Assembly: GCF_032062135.1 (NCBI RefSeq) | Contig: NC_092859.1 | Span: 46,369,888 to 46,433,887 of the forward strand | From: Pyxicephalus adspersus | Taxonomy: Eukaryota; Chordata; Amphibia; Anura; Pyxicephalidae | DNA length: 64,000 bases | Reading direction: 5' to 3' | Part shown: positions 48,870 to 60,441 of the stretch, piece after piece | Numbering within the stretch: the stretch's first letter is position 1 | Layout of the letters: each line of letters begins with the position of its first letter | Position numbers and translations under genes: made by a program | The notes under the pieces: model-generated | Database searches by the model: none | Told to the model about the DNA's origin: nothing | Seen by the model: the letters and a program-made list of their open reading frames with translations, nothing else

Positions 48870-50232
48870 AACCAACAGGTACGCCGAGCAACAATTAGCT
48901 GGTACACCCAGCAAGTTTCCCAGAAGCAGGAAATGGGAACCTGTCACTGAAAAGGACATTTGGCTTTTTCTGGGGCTAATTATTCTCCAAGGAGTGGTGG
49001 AGAAACCCCTGCAGAAGTGTTTTTGGCCCATGAATAAACTAATTGCTACCTTTTTTTGGCACAGTCATGTCTGAATATTGTTTTAGCCTAATCATGAAGT
49101 ACCTACATTTTTCTAATAATGACACTTTTGATGAGACTTGTTCATCCTGCACTTAAGCTGAAAAAAACTTGGGAGTCTATCCCAGGTCTATCAGATGATC
49201 CTGGCTAACTTCAGAGACAGCTATGTGCCCCAAAGAGACATAAGTATAGACAAAAGTCTAATAGCCTACAAGGGGAGGCTCAGCTGGCTTCAATACATAG
49301 CATCTAAGAGAGCCAGGTTTGGAGTCAAATCATTTATGCTGTGTGAATTAGAAATGGGGTATATTTGGAACACCCTAATGTACACTGAGGGAGGCACAAA
49401 ATTTAGCCAAAGATTCAGCAGCTATGGAGTGGCAACATCATCTGTGCTGTCACTAATTGAGCTATTGCTCAATCAAGGATATTGTGTCACTACAGACAAT
49501 TTTTACAGCTCACTTGAACTTTTTGAGTTTCTGATCAAACATAAAACTGATGCCATTCATGTTTGCCAAACAAAAGCTGAAGACCGGGAAATAGTTGCAT
49601 GGCAAAAAAAGCAAAATGATGGCCCAGCGATGCCGTGACAAAAAGGATGTCTGCCTTTGGAGCACTGTACACAATGCCGCCACTGCTATGACTAGAACAA
49701 GAGGTGAGAAAGAAATCCTCAGACCACAGGTTGTATTGGATTACAACAGCACCATGGGAGGTGTTGACAGAGCCAACCAGGCGATTACTTTCTATCCTGC
49801 TGTTAGAAAGCAACAGAGAAAATATTATAAAAAAAATTTCAGACATCTTGTGGAACAGTGTTTGTGGAATGCGTACATACTCTTCACACAAAACAATGCC
49901 AGGCCTATACCTCACCCTGATTTCATATGCAAGATTTGTGAGGCCATATGTCTGAAACATCAAACTGAAGCAGAATGGAAAGGGGTCGTGTAGGATGCCG
50001 TGCTACCTCAGTGGTGAACCCAGAACGCCTGACTGGTCGTCACTTTATAGACCATATACCACCAAGCGCAAGAAAGGAAGCGCCAACGAGGATGTGTGTG
50101 GTGTGTTGTGCTAGGCAGGATTATGCCAGGAAAAAAATAAGAAAAGAAACCTGGTTCTACTGCCCAGATTGTGACGTTGGACTCTGTGCTGTCCCTTGTT
50201 TTAAGATATATCACACCCGGAATGTTTATTAG
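48870..50232 (+). pseudogene. piggyBac transposase pseudogene
   Basis: Pieces of a DDE_Tnp_1_7-type transposase lie in order. About 48915-49065 reads WEPVTEKDIWLFLGLIILQG and ends in a frame with stops. From 49195 to 49638 the frame has the first catalytic Asp in DISIDKSLIAYKG and the second in TTDNFYSS. After a frameshift near 49620, 49595-49993 carries the third Asp in DYNSTMGGVDRANQ. Another shift near 49980 leads to the C-terminal cysteine-rich finger (CVVCCAR, then FYCPDCDVGLC, ending CFKIYH) and a stop at 50232. At least two frameshifts and several stops make it inactive, but all three catalytic aspartates and the zinc finger survive, so loss of function may be fairly recent. Confidence 0.88.
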
Positions 50233-50321
50233 TTTTTATGAGATAAATGATCAGATGATCAGATAAACGTATATTTAGACATATAAATCCAGACAGACAT
50301 GAACTGACTTAAGGAGGTTAA

Positions 50322-51717
50322 GTTTTAGGTGAAAGTTAGATGAAGTATATTATTAGTATTCCCACTTTAAGACACCTATTTAAAACAATTACCAACTAAA
50401 TCTGGCAATAAATGGTCTCTATCTTTTGATGAACTAACACATTTTTATGATAACTATTTTTTAGTTACCCAAAGACATTTAAAGACATCTATAGGTTTGG
50501 AGGATAAACTTATATCTGAAATAAATGAGAATCTATTTAACATCAATTTTTTTGCTCATCATCACAAAGGAATATATTTATATAGCAGTAATTGTAGATT
50601 CCAAAAAGCATTGCGATGAATCAATCTCTTACATTTAAAACATATGCCTTAGGAACATTTACCTACTGTGAATGTTTAATGAATTGATGATTTTTCTAAT
50701 ATATAAAAGTATGCTCCAAGATGTATGTTTCAAGACTAGAAATTTCACAGCAAGTTCACTCAACAGACTCTAAAAATTAGTTTTACTTCCTGAACTTTAA
50801 TGCCTGTAATATTTGTCTATTACTTTCAGTAATGTTTCTGGTATTTTTAATTCTCATTGCAAAAAATAATAACAAATATGGAAAGTAACTAACGTTATAA
50901 CTTCATTTAAGTGATTACACCTTTTGTAAAATATTTTTCATAGCAAAGGTATTTTAACACGTACTACAATATTTTACTATAATCCATATGGTCATCAGCT
51001 ATAGACAATACCTTTAAAAGCTTTTCAATTTTAAATTTTAATCAATTTATTTATAATAAGCTAATTTAATATAACTTTAGATTGTAACTAACTTTAGGGA
51101 AATCATACATTTTGCTTTACAAAGCATACAAAAAGAATACCTGTACAGTATGTATATATATGTAGAACATGTCACTAAACTTGTTAAATGTTTTTATACT
51201 TTTTTTATGTTTTTAAACATTTTTAAAAATAGGATATCAACATTATCAATAGTTGTGAAAATTTTTTTGTTTTTTTTTGCAATTAAAAGAAAATAGAACA
51301 TATATAGAAATAGACAAAAAGTATATTTGGCTATGGTGCTTAGTATATACAAAATAAATCGGTATTGTTTACTTTTTTCATACTAGTAATACTAATACAT
51401 TAAAATAAAATGCATAGTAATTTTTTGCAATACATAGACCTTGCATTAGGCTGAAAATAAACTAAAGATACAAATAATTTGGCTTAGGTCTTTGTTCTGT
51501 GCTATAAAAACCCAAAGCAAATTTAAGAATGTCTTCCAGTTGGACATCAGTAATTTTAACTCCTAAGCCAAATCTGATTATGTTTATAGGATAAAAATAA
51601 AACTAATACATTTTGATAGAATGTCTTGATTTTAAATTATTACAATATACATTCAGTTTGAATTCTATAGTTCTATATTTACATGAATTTTTTGTTTATT
51701 TTTAAATACAAAAATTG

Positions 51718-51788
<71 letters not shown>

Positions 51789-53326
51789 CAATTGATAAAG
51801 ACATAAGAACAGATAACCAGAGGTGCCAAGACAGACAAATATGATAAATAGAAAAAGTAAGTTTATCATACTCTTCAACTCAGATTCGGTTGCCATTAAA
51901 ATAAGATAATATTTAGACTGTAAAGCATGTTTCTCTAAAAAAACAAAATTTCTTGTGCAAATGTCTTTAACTCATTGATTTCACTGCCATATTTTATCTT
52001 TCTGGTCATTAAAAATGTGGAGGAGAATTCGTCCGCCATATTTATAAACCTGTTTTCCTCTTCAATAATGCCATGCTTAAAAAAGTGGGAACACATTTTC
52101 TTTTCAGGGGAACAGACTTAAGAGTAAGAGGTAAGAGTAAAAGAGTACTGTAGCTTCCCTACCATTTTACCTGGAGACTTCCTTCATTGAAATAGCTTAT
52201 ACTGTAAAAACTCATCAAAACTGAAAGTGGCAAGCAGGTCAAAAGTGATTATCTTTTCATCCTTTTAATCTTATCTCCACTTTCAAAAATACGATAAACC
52301 AAAAATTTGAATTTATTTAGAAATAGCACATTTTTTTTTGCAAACAGCCTGTTCGGTGCCTGATAAATGATTAAGTTAGTGATTAAGTTAGGTATTTTTT
52401 TCAATTTTTTTTCAATATTTGCAGCTACTTTCTGCAGAAGCCTAACTCCTATCAGTTAGAGATGGTTGTGATATTAACATTATGAATCATTTCCTGGAGT
52501 TTTATATCATCAACCATACATTCCATTTTTCTACTGATACAAACATGGAAATTCCATGAGCAAGCAATATAGTTTTCAGTTTTTAATTCACAGTTTGTTT
52601 TTGTAAAAGCTTTTATTTTAATTCAAAGAAACAGGAAATGTGTTTAGTTTCAATGTATTTAGTTTGTTTTAAAATATGGAAACACAATGCTTGTGAGTTT
52701 GTGTATCTGCATGTACTAGCTCTCATGTATTAGAATTGTGTGGTATTGCACTTGCTTTAGTCTAAAAAAGCCTAGACAAGGGATCCATATAAGCCAGAAA
52801 CACACAGATAAACCCAGCTTGAAAAAAACATTGTTTAAACCAGCTATTCTCTAGAGTTTCTCCAGAGCTTTACAGGGGTCCCATGAGCCATGGCTTTTTA
52901 AAACAGTGAATTTTCTTTTAAACAAAAAGCTTTAAAGATTCAGGAGATAAGAAAATTTTAAATGGCAAACATAATAATGCATCTTGCATCTAAAAGGAAC
53001 CTTTTCTTTATTTTCAATAGAATAGAGGTGAGTTTAAGCTTTTATCAGTTATTATATTATCTGTGTCTTAGAGGAAAGTTGTCCTTCACTTCTTGTCTTG
53101 TAGCAGGAGATGAGAGGATGTATTTCTCATATATTTTCATTCATAAAAACAATATAAAAGTCAATTTAAAAAATTACAACACAGGTTTGCACTCTTTAAT
53201 ATAATATAACCTATGAGAGCTTCACCGCCTCCCAATGGTGGAGAACAGTAAGGAGCCATTTGAAATGTTATCTACATTTTTGATGTGAATTAAACATGTA
53301 TCTGATATTTATTTCACTGTGTTTGT
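50322..53326. other. AT-rich spacer upstream of B4, paralogous to the A-B spacers
   Basis: No gene is seen. Parts such as 51780-51900 and 52680-52830 align with 35500-35650 and 36540-36640, so this is a more diverged copy of the A-B spacer between A4 and B4. It has a long (TA)n tract at 51718-51785. Confidence 0.5.
51718..51785. repeat. (TA)n microsatellite, longest in window
   Basis: About 68 bp of TA dinucleotides broken once by aaa. It sits at the position equivalent to the runs at 20344 and 35425. Confidence 0.9.
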
Positions 53327-53895
53327 CTTGTTGCCTCTAGGGGGTGCTATGGTTTGCACAAAAGTGGTGTGAGCCCCGAGAAGGGCCAAGGCGCAGAGTC
53401 TAAGCAGCAACCAGGTCGTCTCCAAAGCCTCTAGTGGTGAGGATGTTGCACTGCTGGGTACTGTCAGGTTGCGGTTCTTGGGCCCACCAGAGTGGGCAAG
53501 ATGATACTCAGTACCAAATCACTAGGTGGAAAATGTCAAGGAAGGCCAGAGTCAAGACAGGCAGCAAGCAAGAGAGGTCAGGGTCAAATACCAGAGAGAC
53601 ACAGAATAACACCGGGACAGCACAAGGGAACTGGCATGGAAACAACAGACTGGGCCACAAGGGGCCCACAGCAGAGCTAGGGGGGTCTAAACTAGTAGAT
53701 ACACGATGACAAACACTGAGTGCTGAGTCTGAGCTAGGTAAATAGTCAGAGATGATTAAGAGGCTACTTTCTGATTTTCCGACAGGATGGGCAAAACTGA
53801 TAAAACTTGGAAGAGCAGGCACGCCTAGGGTCAGAACTGCCCACATGCGCAGGAGAGAGGCGCTTTAGCAAGGAGGTCTGACAGCATGGTCTGAC
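53327..53895. mobile_element. Solo LTR-like copy, inverted relative to 21062-21613
   Basis: On the minus strand it follows the same sequence as the solo LTR at 21062-21613 and the copy at 62950-63520, including the ggctcacaccac, gttgctgctta and cctgcgcatgt blocks. Boundaries are approximate and no target duplication was identified. Confidence 0.65.
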
Positions 53896-54705
53896 GGAAA
53901 GAGGGATGTATTGACATGATTTACAGGTGTGAAGTGGGTGTAGAGTCAGCTTTATTATTCTTTCCCATTTTTTGAATGTTGTTATCTTTTTATTTGGTAA
54001 TTATGCATATAAAAAGGGCAACAACAGTTGTCATCAGAGAAAGCTATAACATGCACAGATTTCAGAATCAATAGTACTAGCCCTATCAATACATAAATAT
54101 ATCAGGCTGTAATTATATATAATTTGTGGATAGATTTGCTGATATTGGAAGAACACTAATGACAACTATGATACATATTTAATCATTTCAGGGATTTTAA
54201 AGTACATCAAGTCAAGAGCTAGAAGTAATATTAAGTGATTTTATAAAATGCTGAGCAGCTTTCTTTTGCTGGAAGCAATAAATAGAAAAGCTGTTCAGTG
54301 TAGAAAACATTTGAGATGAAGTGAACATGGTAGACATTTTGCTTAAAATACCTGCATATGTAAAATGCAATCTAAATTTGTAAGGCACATTTGTTTTGAT
54401 GAGATTGTTGTTTACACTGCCTATCTAAACTCACTTCTAAAAATACTGCATTGGTTCATTTTGTATTTCTGGAACAAATATAATTTTCCAAATAAATAAC
54501 ATTTGATAACACACATATTTGTTAGCTATAAGGGGTCAAAATCAGATCCACTAAACTTAGAAGGCGTGAGGTGACAATGTTACCATCCTAAACCTTAGAG
54601 GGATCCAAAGCAAGTCTATCAATGATCCTCACAAACAAAGCCTTATGACATAACTAAAATATATATTACAAAAAAATAAGTAAATTATTTGTTGACCAAA
54701 AATAA
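53896..54705. other. Spacer downstream of A4
   Basis: No gene is seen. Parts align with 5950-6500 and 37550-38030, the regions just downstream of A1 and A3. Confidence 0.5.
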
Positions 54706-54711
54706 ACTTAC

Positions 54712-57050
54712 CTGGTCAATATTTTTAATAGCCAATGTTCTTTGCAATTTTCAGTTATGACCACTGAATCATCAGTGTCGATTAAATTTTCCACCAGGAC
54801 CTTTTCAATAGGTGGGACATAAGAAAAGTCTTTGTCTGCTGAATCCAAAGTCACACAGAAGTTATATGGGTAGGGGAGTGTTAAAGTCCCATCACTAAAC
54901 ATAGACAGCACTCTGGGATCCATTGGAGGATACAAGCTTGTACTAAGAGAAGTTGTTGGGGGGTTTGAAGCTCTGCACTTTGATATGATAAACACCATAA
55001 CTGTTATAAAAAAAGGAAAGAAGATCAGTGCTAGGGCAACCACTAAGTATAGCTGCAAATTTGAATCAGAATTTTCATCTGTTGTTTTTAGGAATCATTT
55101 GTTGAAAACAGTCTGTAAAAACAAGACTTAGGGTGGTAGTAGCTGAGAGAGAGGGGATTCCATTGTCTTTCACCATCACCACAGCTTTATGATTCAGAAT
55201 ATATTTTCCTTGAAAGACCCGTGATGTCCTGATTTCTCCAGTATGTTCATTGATGATAAAATAAAACGGTTTAGAGACTTGTATGAAATGATAAGACAGC
55301 CAAGAATTATGCCCAGAGTCTTCATCCACTGCAACCACTTTTGTTATTAAAGATCCAGGTTCAGAGGAGAAAGGGACCATCTCAAACATAGATAAGCCTT
55401 GTTCTGGTGGAGGGTACAGGAGTTTTGGTGCATTGTCATTTTGATCCACTATTCAGATAATGAATAACTTGTAATACAAACTTTTTGTATTGTTCATAAT
55501 CAAATGACCTCTGAGCATAAAGACATATATTTGCATGTCTGAAGATCTATATTGGTATTAAAAATTGAATATGTTACCTTAGAATTGTCCCCAGTATCAG
55601 GATCTGAAGCACTTACACTGTATATTGAGGCACCTGGTAAGTTGTTTTCCTGCACATAAGCAACAAAAGTAGATTTCATAAAAACTGAGAATTGTCATTT
55701 ATATCTGATATCTCTAATATAATGCTTTTTCAGGTGAAATAGGGAGGAGACCCTCTGACAGTAGCTACAATAGATATGTTATAGTTAGATATTTTTTCTT
55801 TATCCATAGTTTCTGTAGTAACTATCTTATAAAAACTGTTAGATGACAAAATTAATTCAAAAGGTACCTTCTCTCCAATTTGATAGTCGACTTCCCTATT
55901 TTCCCCAGAATCTTGATCATGAACCCTTATTACAGCAATCACTGTCCCATGTTCAGAATTCTAAGGAATAGAAGAAGACAATGAAGTAATGATTATCTCT
56001 GGAGCATTATCATTGTCATCGATCACTTCTATTAATACGTTAGTATGGGCGACAAGGCCTCTTCCATCTTTGGCTTCTATGGAAAGTTAAAAATTCTTTT
56101 TTTTTCTCAAAATCAAAATTTTTGTTTGTTTGAATTTCCCCATTGGTAGCGTTAATACTAGACATACCTGTATGATGGATGCTTTCTGAGGTTTTGGTAA
56201 ATGAATATGTAATTTGTGCATTGGTGCCTTCATCTTTATCTGTTGCCTCCACTGTACTTACAGTTGAATAAATTAGTGCATTTTCACTGACACTGACTTT
56301 ATACAATTCTTGAATAAAATAGGAGGGTTATCATTGGCATCAGTTATAATTTTTTTGATTAGGGCTGTACCAGATCTAACAGGACTTCCTCCATCCAAAG
56401 CTGTAAGAATAAATTCATGAACATTTTGTGTCTCTCGTTCCAAAGACTTTTCTAATACAAGTTCTGGAATTTTACTTACATCTGATTTGTGTTTCTCAGA
56501 AAGCGTAAAATATTTGTTATCACTTATCTTGTATGTCTGTATGAAATTGATACCAATATCTGGATCTTCTGCTTTTTGTAAAGGAAATCTGGCTTCTGGT
56601 AGTGTAAGTTAAATACTTTCTACAGTAATAATTTCATGAAAAAACACTGGAGCATTATCATTTATGTCCTCAATTTCAATATTTATATTGAAAACATAGA
56701 GAGGATTTTCAACCATTGCATCAAATTTTAAAGCGCAGATAGCTGCTGACCCACACAAAATCTCTCTGTCTATCCTGTCCTTCACACAGAGATTTCCATT
56801 ACCTAAATTAACATAAAAATATTTCTCCGAAACATAGGATACAATCTGCAGTTTTCTAGAGGAGAGATTGGTAATATCTAATCCAAGAACTTTTGCAATA
56901 TTTGCTATAACGGAGTCTTTTCTCATTTCTTCTACAAAGGAATAATGAATCTGACTGGACACTGAATGACACATGACAGAGTAAGAAGGAAAATATTACT
57001 TGCCAACTGATTCCTTTATGTGTCCTTAAATGTTCTTCCTGCTCAGGCAT
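54712..57050 (-). pseudogene. Protocadherin variable exon A4, decayed, donor retained
   Basis: An A-position exon with many lesions. The first ATG of the usual MLKM start has become ATT; the second (57050) remains. A frameshift inside the signal peptide near 56975, a stop near 56608, frameshifts near 56305 and 56095, a large deletion in EC5 (about 55460-55720), and a junction before the helix near 55070 break the frame. Recognisable pieces are EC1 (56974-56609), EC3 (56306-56100), EC4 (55942-55730), EC6 (55449-55075) and helix plus tail (55058-54712) with DGTLTLPYPYNFCVTLDS. The tail ends DDSVVITENCKE. The GTAAGT donor (54706-54711) and the CSE (57258) are intact. Older decay than A2. Confidence 0.93.
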
Positions 57051-57257
57051 TTTCAGAATCAAATGCTTCTCCAAAATCCTTTTGGGAAAATATAATCCAA
57101 GGAAGTGTGTACAAGATTGCCTAATCCAAAGAGATACCAGAAAATGTTATGTATAGGAAATCAGAAAATAGCTGTATTGTTTCTTGGAGACCTGCAGAAT
57201 GTAACTGCCTTGAAAATGCTTGTGATTTTTTTCTGTTTCTATACATTTCTTAGTTAA

Positions 57258-57274
57258 ACAGCGGCGCTCTGAGG
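57258..57274 (-). promoter_or_regulatory. CSE promoter element of broken exon A4
   Basis: Perfect 17-bp CSE, 208 bp upstream of the remaining A4 start codon, despite heavy decay of the exon. Confidence 0.85.
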
Positions 57275-57344
57275 ACAAACAGAGGAATTGCAGTATTTAA
57301 AAAATTATCTTTCAAAGAAAACGTTATTCTTTTAAGTATATGTA

Positions 57345-57427
57345 CAGTAATAGGAAAATAAGAATGAAAATATTGCTTGCCACCTTTTTCCTTTATGTGT
57401 CCTTAAATTTTCTTCCTGCTCAGGCAT
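57345..57427 (-). pseudogene. Protocadherin promoter/start stub
   Basis: From an ATG at 57427 the minus strand reads MPEQEENLRTHKGKRWQAIF, a typical leader and signal peptide start closely related to that of A4 (MPEQEEHLRTHKG). Homology ends after about 24 codons, followed by a stop; no cadherin repeat follows. A CSE-like element is 166 bp upstream. This is the 5' end of an exon whose body was deleted, placed directly in front of the A4 promoter. Confidence 0.85.
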
Positions 57428-57592
57428 TATAGCATCTAAATCTTCATCAAAATCCTTTTAAAAATGTAATCCAATATTGAAAGGGTATACTAAATTAATT
57501 ACTTAAAAATAACAGCAAATGTTTTGTATTGTGTTAAGCGTGCAAAGAACTAGGTAACTAGTGGTTTTCCAGTTCTGCCATTTCTTGTTTAA

Positions 57593-57609
57593 ACAGCGGT
57601 GCTGTGAGG
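57593..57609 (-). promoter_or_regulatory. CSE-like element of the promoter/start stub
   Basis: CCTCACAGCACCGCTGT on the minus strand differs from the intact CSE at two positions (G to C, and G to A within the GCGC part) but keeps CCGCTGT. It lies 335 bp from the A4 CSE, forming a pair in the same orientation. Confidence 0.75.
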
Positions 57610-59940
57610 ACAAACTAAGGAATAGAAGCACTAAAGAAAATTATTCTTTTAAATAGGACTTTTTAAATAATCTATCTATATATCACATATTGCATTAAGA
57701 CGTGGCATACTGAAGATATAATATTCTGTTTTCATACCTTGAGTAGGGTATGAATTATAATTCAGTAACTACAAAGTACAGAAGCTCTGCAAACATAAAT
57801 ATCTTTTTTTACGAGCATTGACATAGCTATGCTTTTCTCAATTAATTTTTTTTCAAAACGTAAGTGTGTATTATATGAGAAATTGCTGTTTATGTTTTAG
57901 GTTGAAGTGAGAGAGCAGAATACCTATACTCTAACTTTAAGACACTTAGGAATGGCAACCAAGTAACCCTTTGAATCCTCTACTAATATATGATTAAGTA
58001 ACAGTTTAGTGAATTCAACGTGAAACAAAGCATCCGTCCATCAGATCTATTTTGGAGTTTTTATTATCACATGGCATACATTTTACTAAATGAAACATTA
58101 AAGCAATTCATTTAATATAGTTTAATACATTTTTCATTATACTGTCTGTATTTTTGACATTCTTTAATTTAGGTCATATGACTGGTAATTTTAAATCTCA
58201 TTAGCTTATACTGCAGTAAATATTCATTATGGTAAGTAACAATTAGTATATATATATTTGGAATATACAAGTGGCTGGCTTTTTTTTTCTATTATAATAT
58301 AAAAATCTTGTCGGACTTGTAATGCGTCTAAGACAGCAGGTACATAGTAATATATGCAGTAATAAAAATTAGAATGTTTACCCATACACTAATAATACTG
58401 TTGATGCCCAAGTTTTACCCAAACTTTGTTTTGCATTTAATATTTCTTAAATTATTATTTTACATATTGGGGTTCTGTTGTGTACCTTTCTCTCCCTCTC
58501 TCTCTTTGTAGTTATTACCCTTGTTTTAAATTCCAACTTTTATGGTTTAATGTTACTTTGAACTGCTTATTTACCTTCTGGAGCAAAAATTTCCTCAGTG
58601 GTCAAGTTCTTCTGTTCTTTTGGTTAGGATGTGGAATGATGCATATTTGAGTATCCCAGGAAATTCTTCCCATGTTCTGTGCTCAATGGGTATCTCTTGA
58701 TCCATTATTTATCCAAATACTTAAGTATTCTTGTTGATTTTGCCATTCATTGTTATCTTATGAAATCCTAAATGGTATTTTTGTTCTGTTTATTATTAAA
58801 TTTAGTTTTGCAATTACAGTCATATTATCTGAGAATGTATCAATGGCAGTGCAGTCTAGCAAACTTTTTCCTTTTTTAAGGACATTCCAAGTGTAGCTCA
58901 TTTTTCCTTTAAAACTTTTGTACATGTTTTTTAAGACAAATCCTTTTCCTTTGCAAAAAAAATAATTAACAACATCTCTGTCCACTTTGCCACTTTAATA
59001 AAATCATCATATATTGTTCACTTACTTTGTTCTTTTTCAATTGGTGATTTCACCTATCACAATTACCTGTCTACTTAATCATTATAGTCTTTTAATGTTC
59101 TTGTAAGATTATATGTTGCCAGAACTTCCTCTTTAATAGATGATATATCAAGCATACAGACAATAAAAGAACTAGGTACTTGAAATAATAAATACATATA
59201 AAATGTAATATGCATCTTTAAATAAACATGTTTAAGTATTGGCAAGTTGCAGTCATGCCAGATCTTATAGTCACATGAGTTTATTTAATTAAAGATCTTC
59301 AGATTGTAAAAATGCATTACTAAAAAAATAATAAAAAAAAAAAACAAAGGAAGCTCTAAAAACTACAAAATGAGAGGTAAACTTGTAAATAGGACAAAGA
59401 GTTGAGGATATATTTATAAGCATTGTCAAACACTATACCCTAGAGGTATTACGAACATCTAATACCCAGCAATGATCCCTAGATTATTATAGATCCTAGA
59501 AGAGTACACCATCCCCAAAAGTACTGTTTTGTTGTGGTAATTGTATATATTAAATAGAAACACATATACATAGATGGAATTAACACACTTTTAGGTTTTG
59601 CTTTAAACAAGTTTAAAAAAACAGAAAAGTCTTAAAGGTATGTATTTGCATTTTTTAAGTATTGGACAGAAACACAGAAGAGTGATTTCAGAAAAAGACT
59701 AAATGGTTCACTGAGTCTGAAAATGTATTTATTTTATCTTTTAAAAATGTTTAAACATATTTACTGTTCATTTCTGTACCTTTTTCTCAAAGCCTGTGCT
59801 GGAAATCTTTAAATAAATAATGATATATTTAAATAATACACTTATATAATTAAATTCTACTCCTTATACCGCCTTTTGGCGGCTGACCTGGAACAGTAAA
59901 GCACTCCACGCTACCTTCTGGCAGGGCCTGTCACAGTGCA
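57610..59940. other. AT-rich spacer, no gene seen
   Basis: Low-complexity and AT-rich sequence. A short ctctccctctctctct run is at about 58490-58505. No cadherin homology, RNA gene or transposon ends were recognised. Confidence 0.5.
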
Positions 59941-60441
59941 TTAACCACCTGGGCGTTACACTGATGTCTAGATTTCTGTACCAAAAGCGTTACAGGTTTT
60001 CATGAATTTTTTTTTTTTAAATTGTAGACCTGTAACTTACAGAAATATGTCCGAATAGGGGTCTAGTAGATATAATGAATTTTGTATTGGATTGAATACA
60101 AACTCCTGTATCCAATCCAATACAAAATGAATGAATGAGTTTCAATTTTAATTTCCCGCACACGCGCCGACGGCTTTTTTTTTCCTCCGCCGGCCGGCTT
60201 CTTGTTTCTGAGAGCACCCGGCGCTGGAAGGAGAAGGACGCGGGACGATCAGCGGGACCAGGAGACGGCACCCGACGCTGGAGAGGGAGATCGACGCTGG
60301 AGGACGACGGTGGAAAATGGACACAACGCTGGATGAGCACAGCGGGACCAGGTAAGTGGGGAGTGAGAAAAGTACGGGGTTATCGATTATTGCAACTTTT
60401 TTTAATACGAAAAAGTACGGGGTTAGCGGTTGGGAGGTTAA
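59941..60441. mobile_element. piggyBac-type MITE
   Basis: Starts TTAACCACCTGGGCGTTAC and ends in the inverted gtTAGCGGTTGGGAGGTTAA, with TTAA at both ends. It carries the ttgtattggattgaatac/ccaatccaatacaa hairpin near 60080-60125 and a GC-rich core. Open frames on both strands in the core show no domain resemblance. It abuts the gypsy element to its right. Confidence 0.82.

Larger units (their letters stand above)
48206..50321 (+). mobile_element. piggyBac transposon, near full length but broken
   Basis: The element starts TTAACCCCCTGAACGGTAAC and ends with the inverted AAGGAGGTTAA; the TTAA at both ends is the piggyBac target duplication. Length is about 2.1 kb. It contains a 45-bp tandem repeat, a GC-rich 5' block with the ttgaatccaatac motif shared by the smaller derivatives, and a decayed transposase on the plus strand. 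Confidence 0.88.

Noticed and set aside
48676..49031. Minus-strand open frames rich in GRGQAG-type repeats
   Set aside because: They are translations of the 45-bp tandem repeat in the piggyBac element and oppose the transposase strand.
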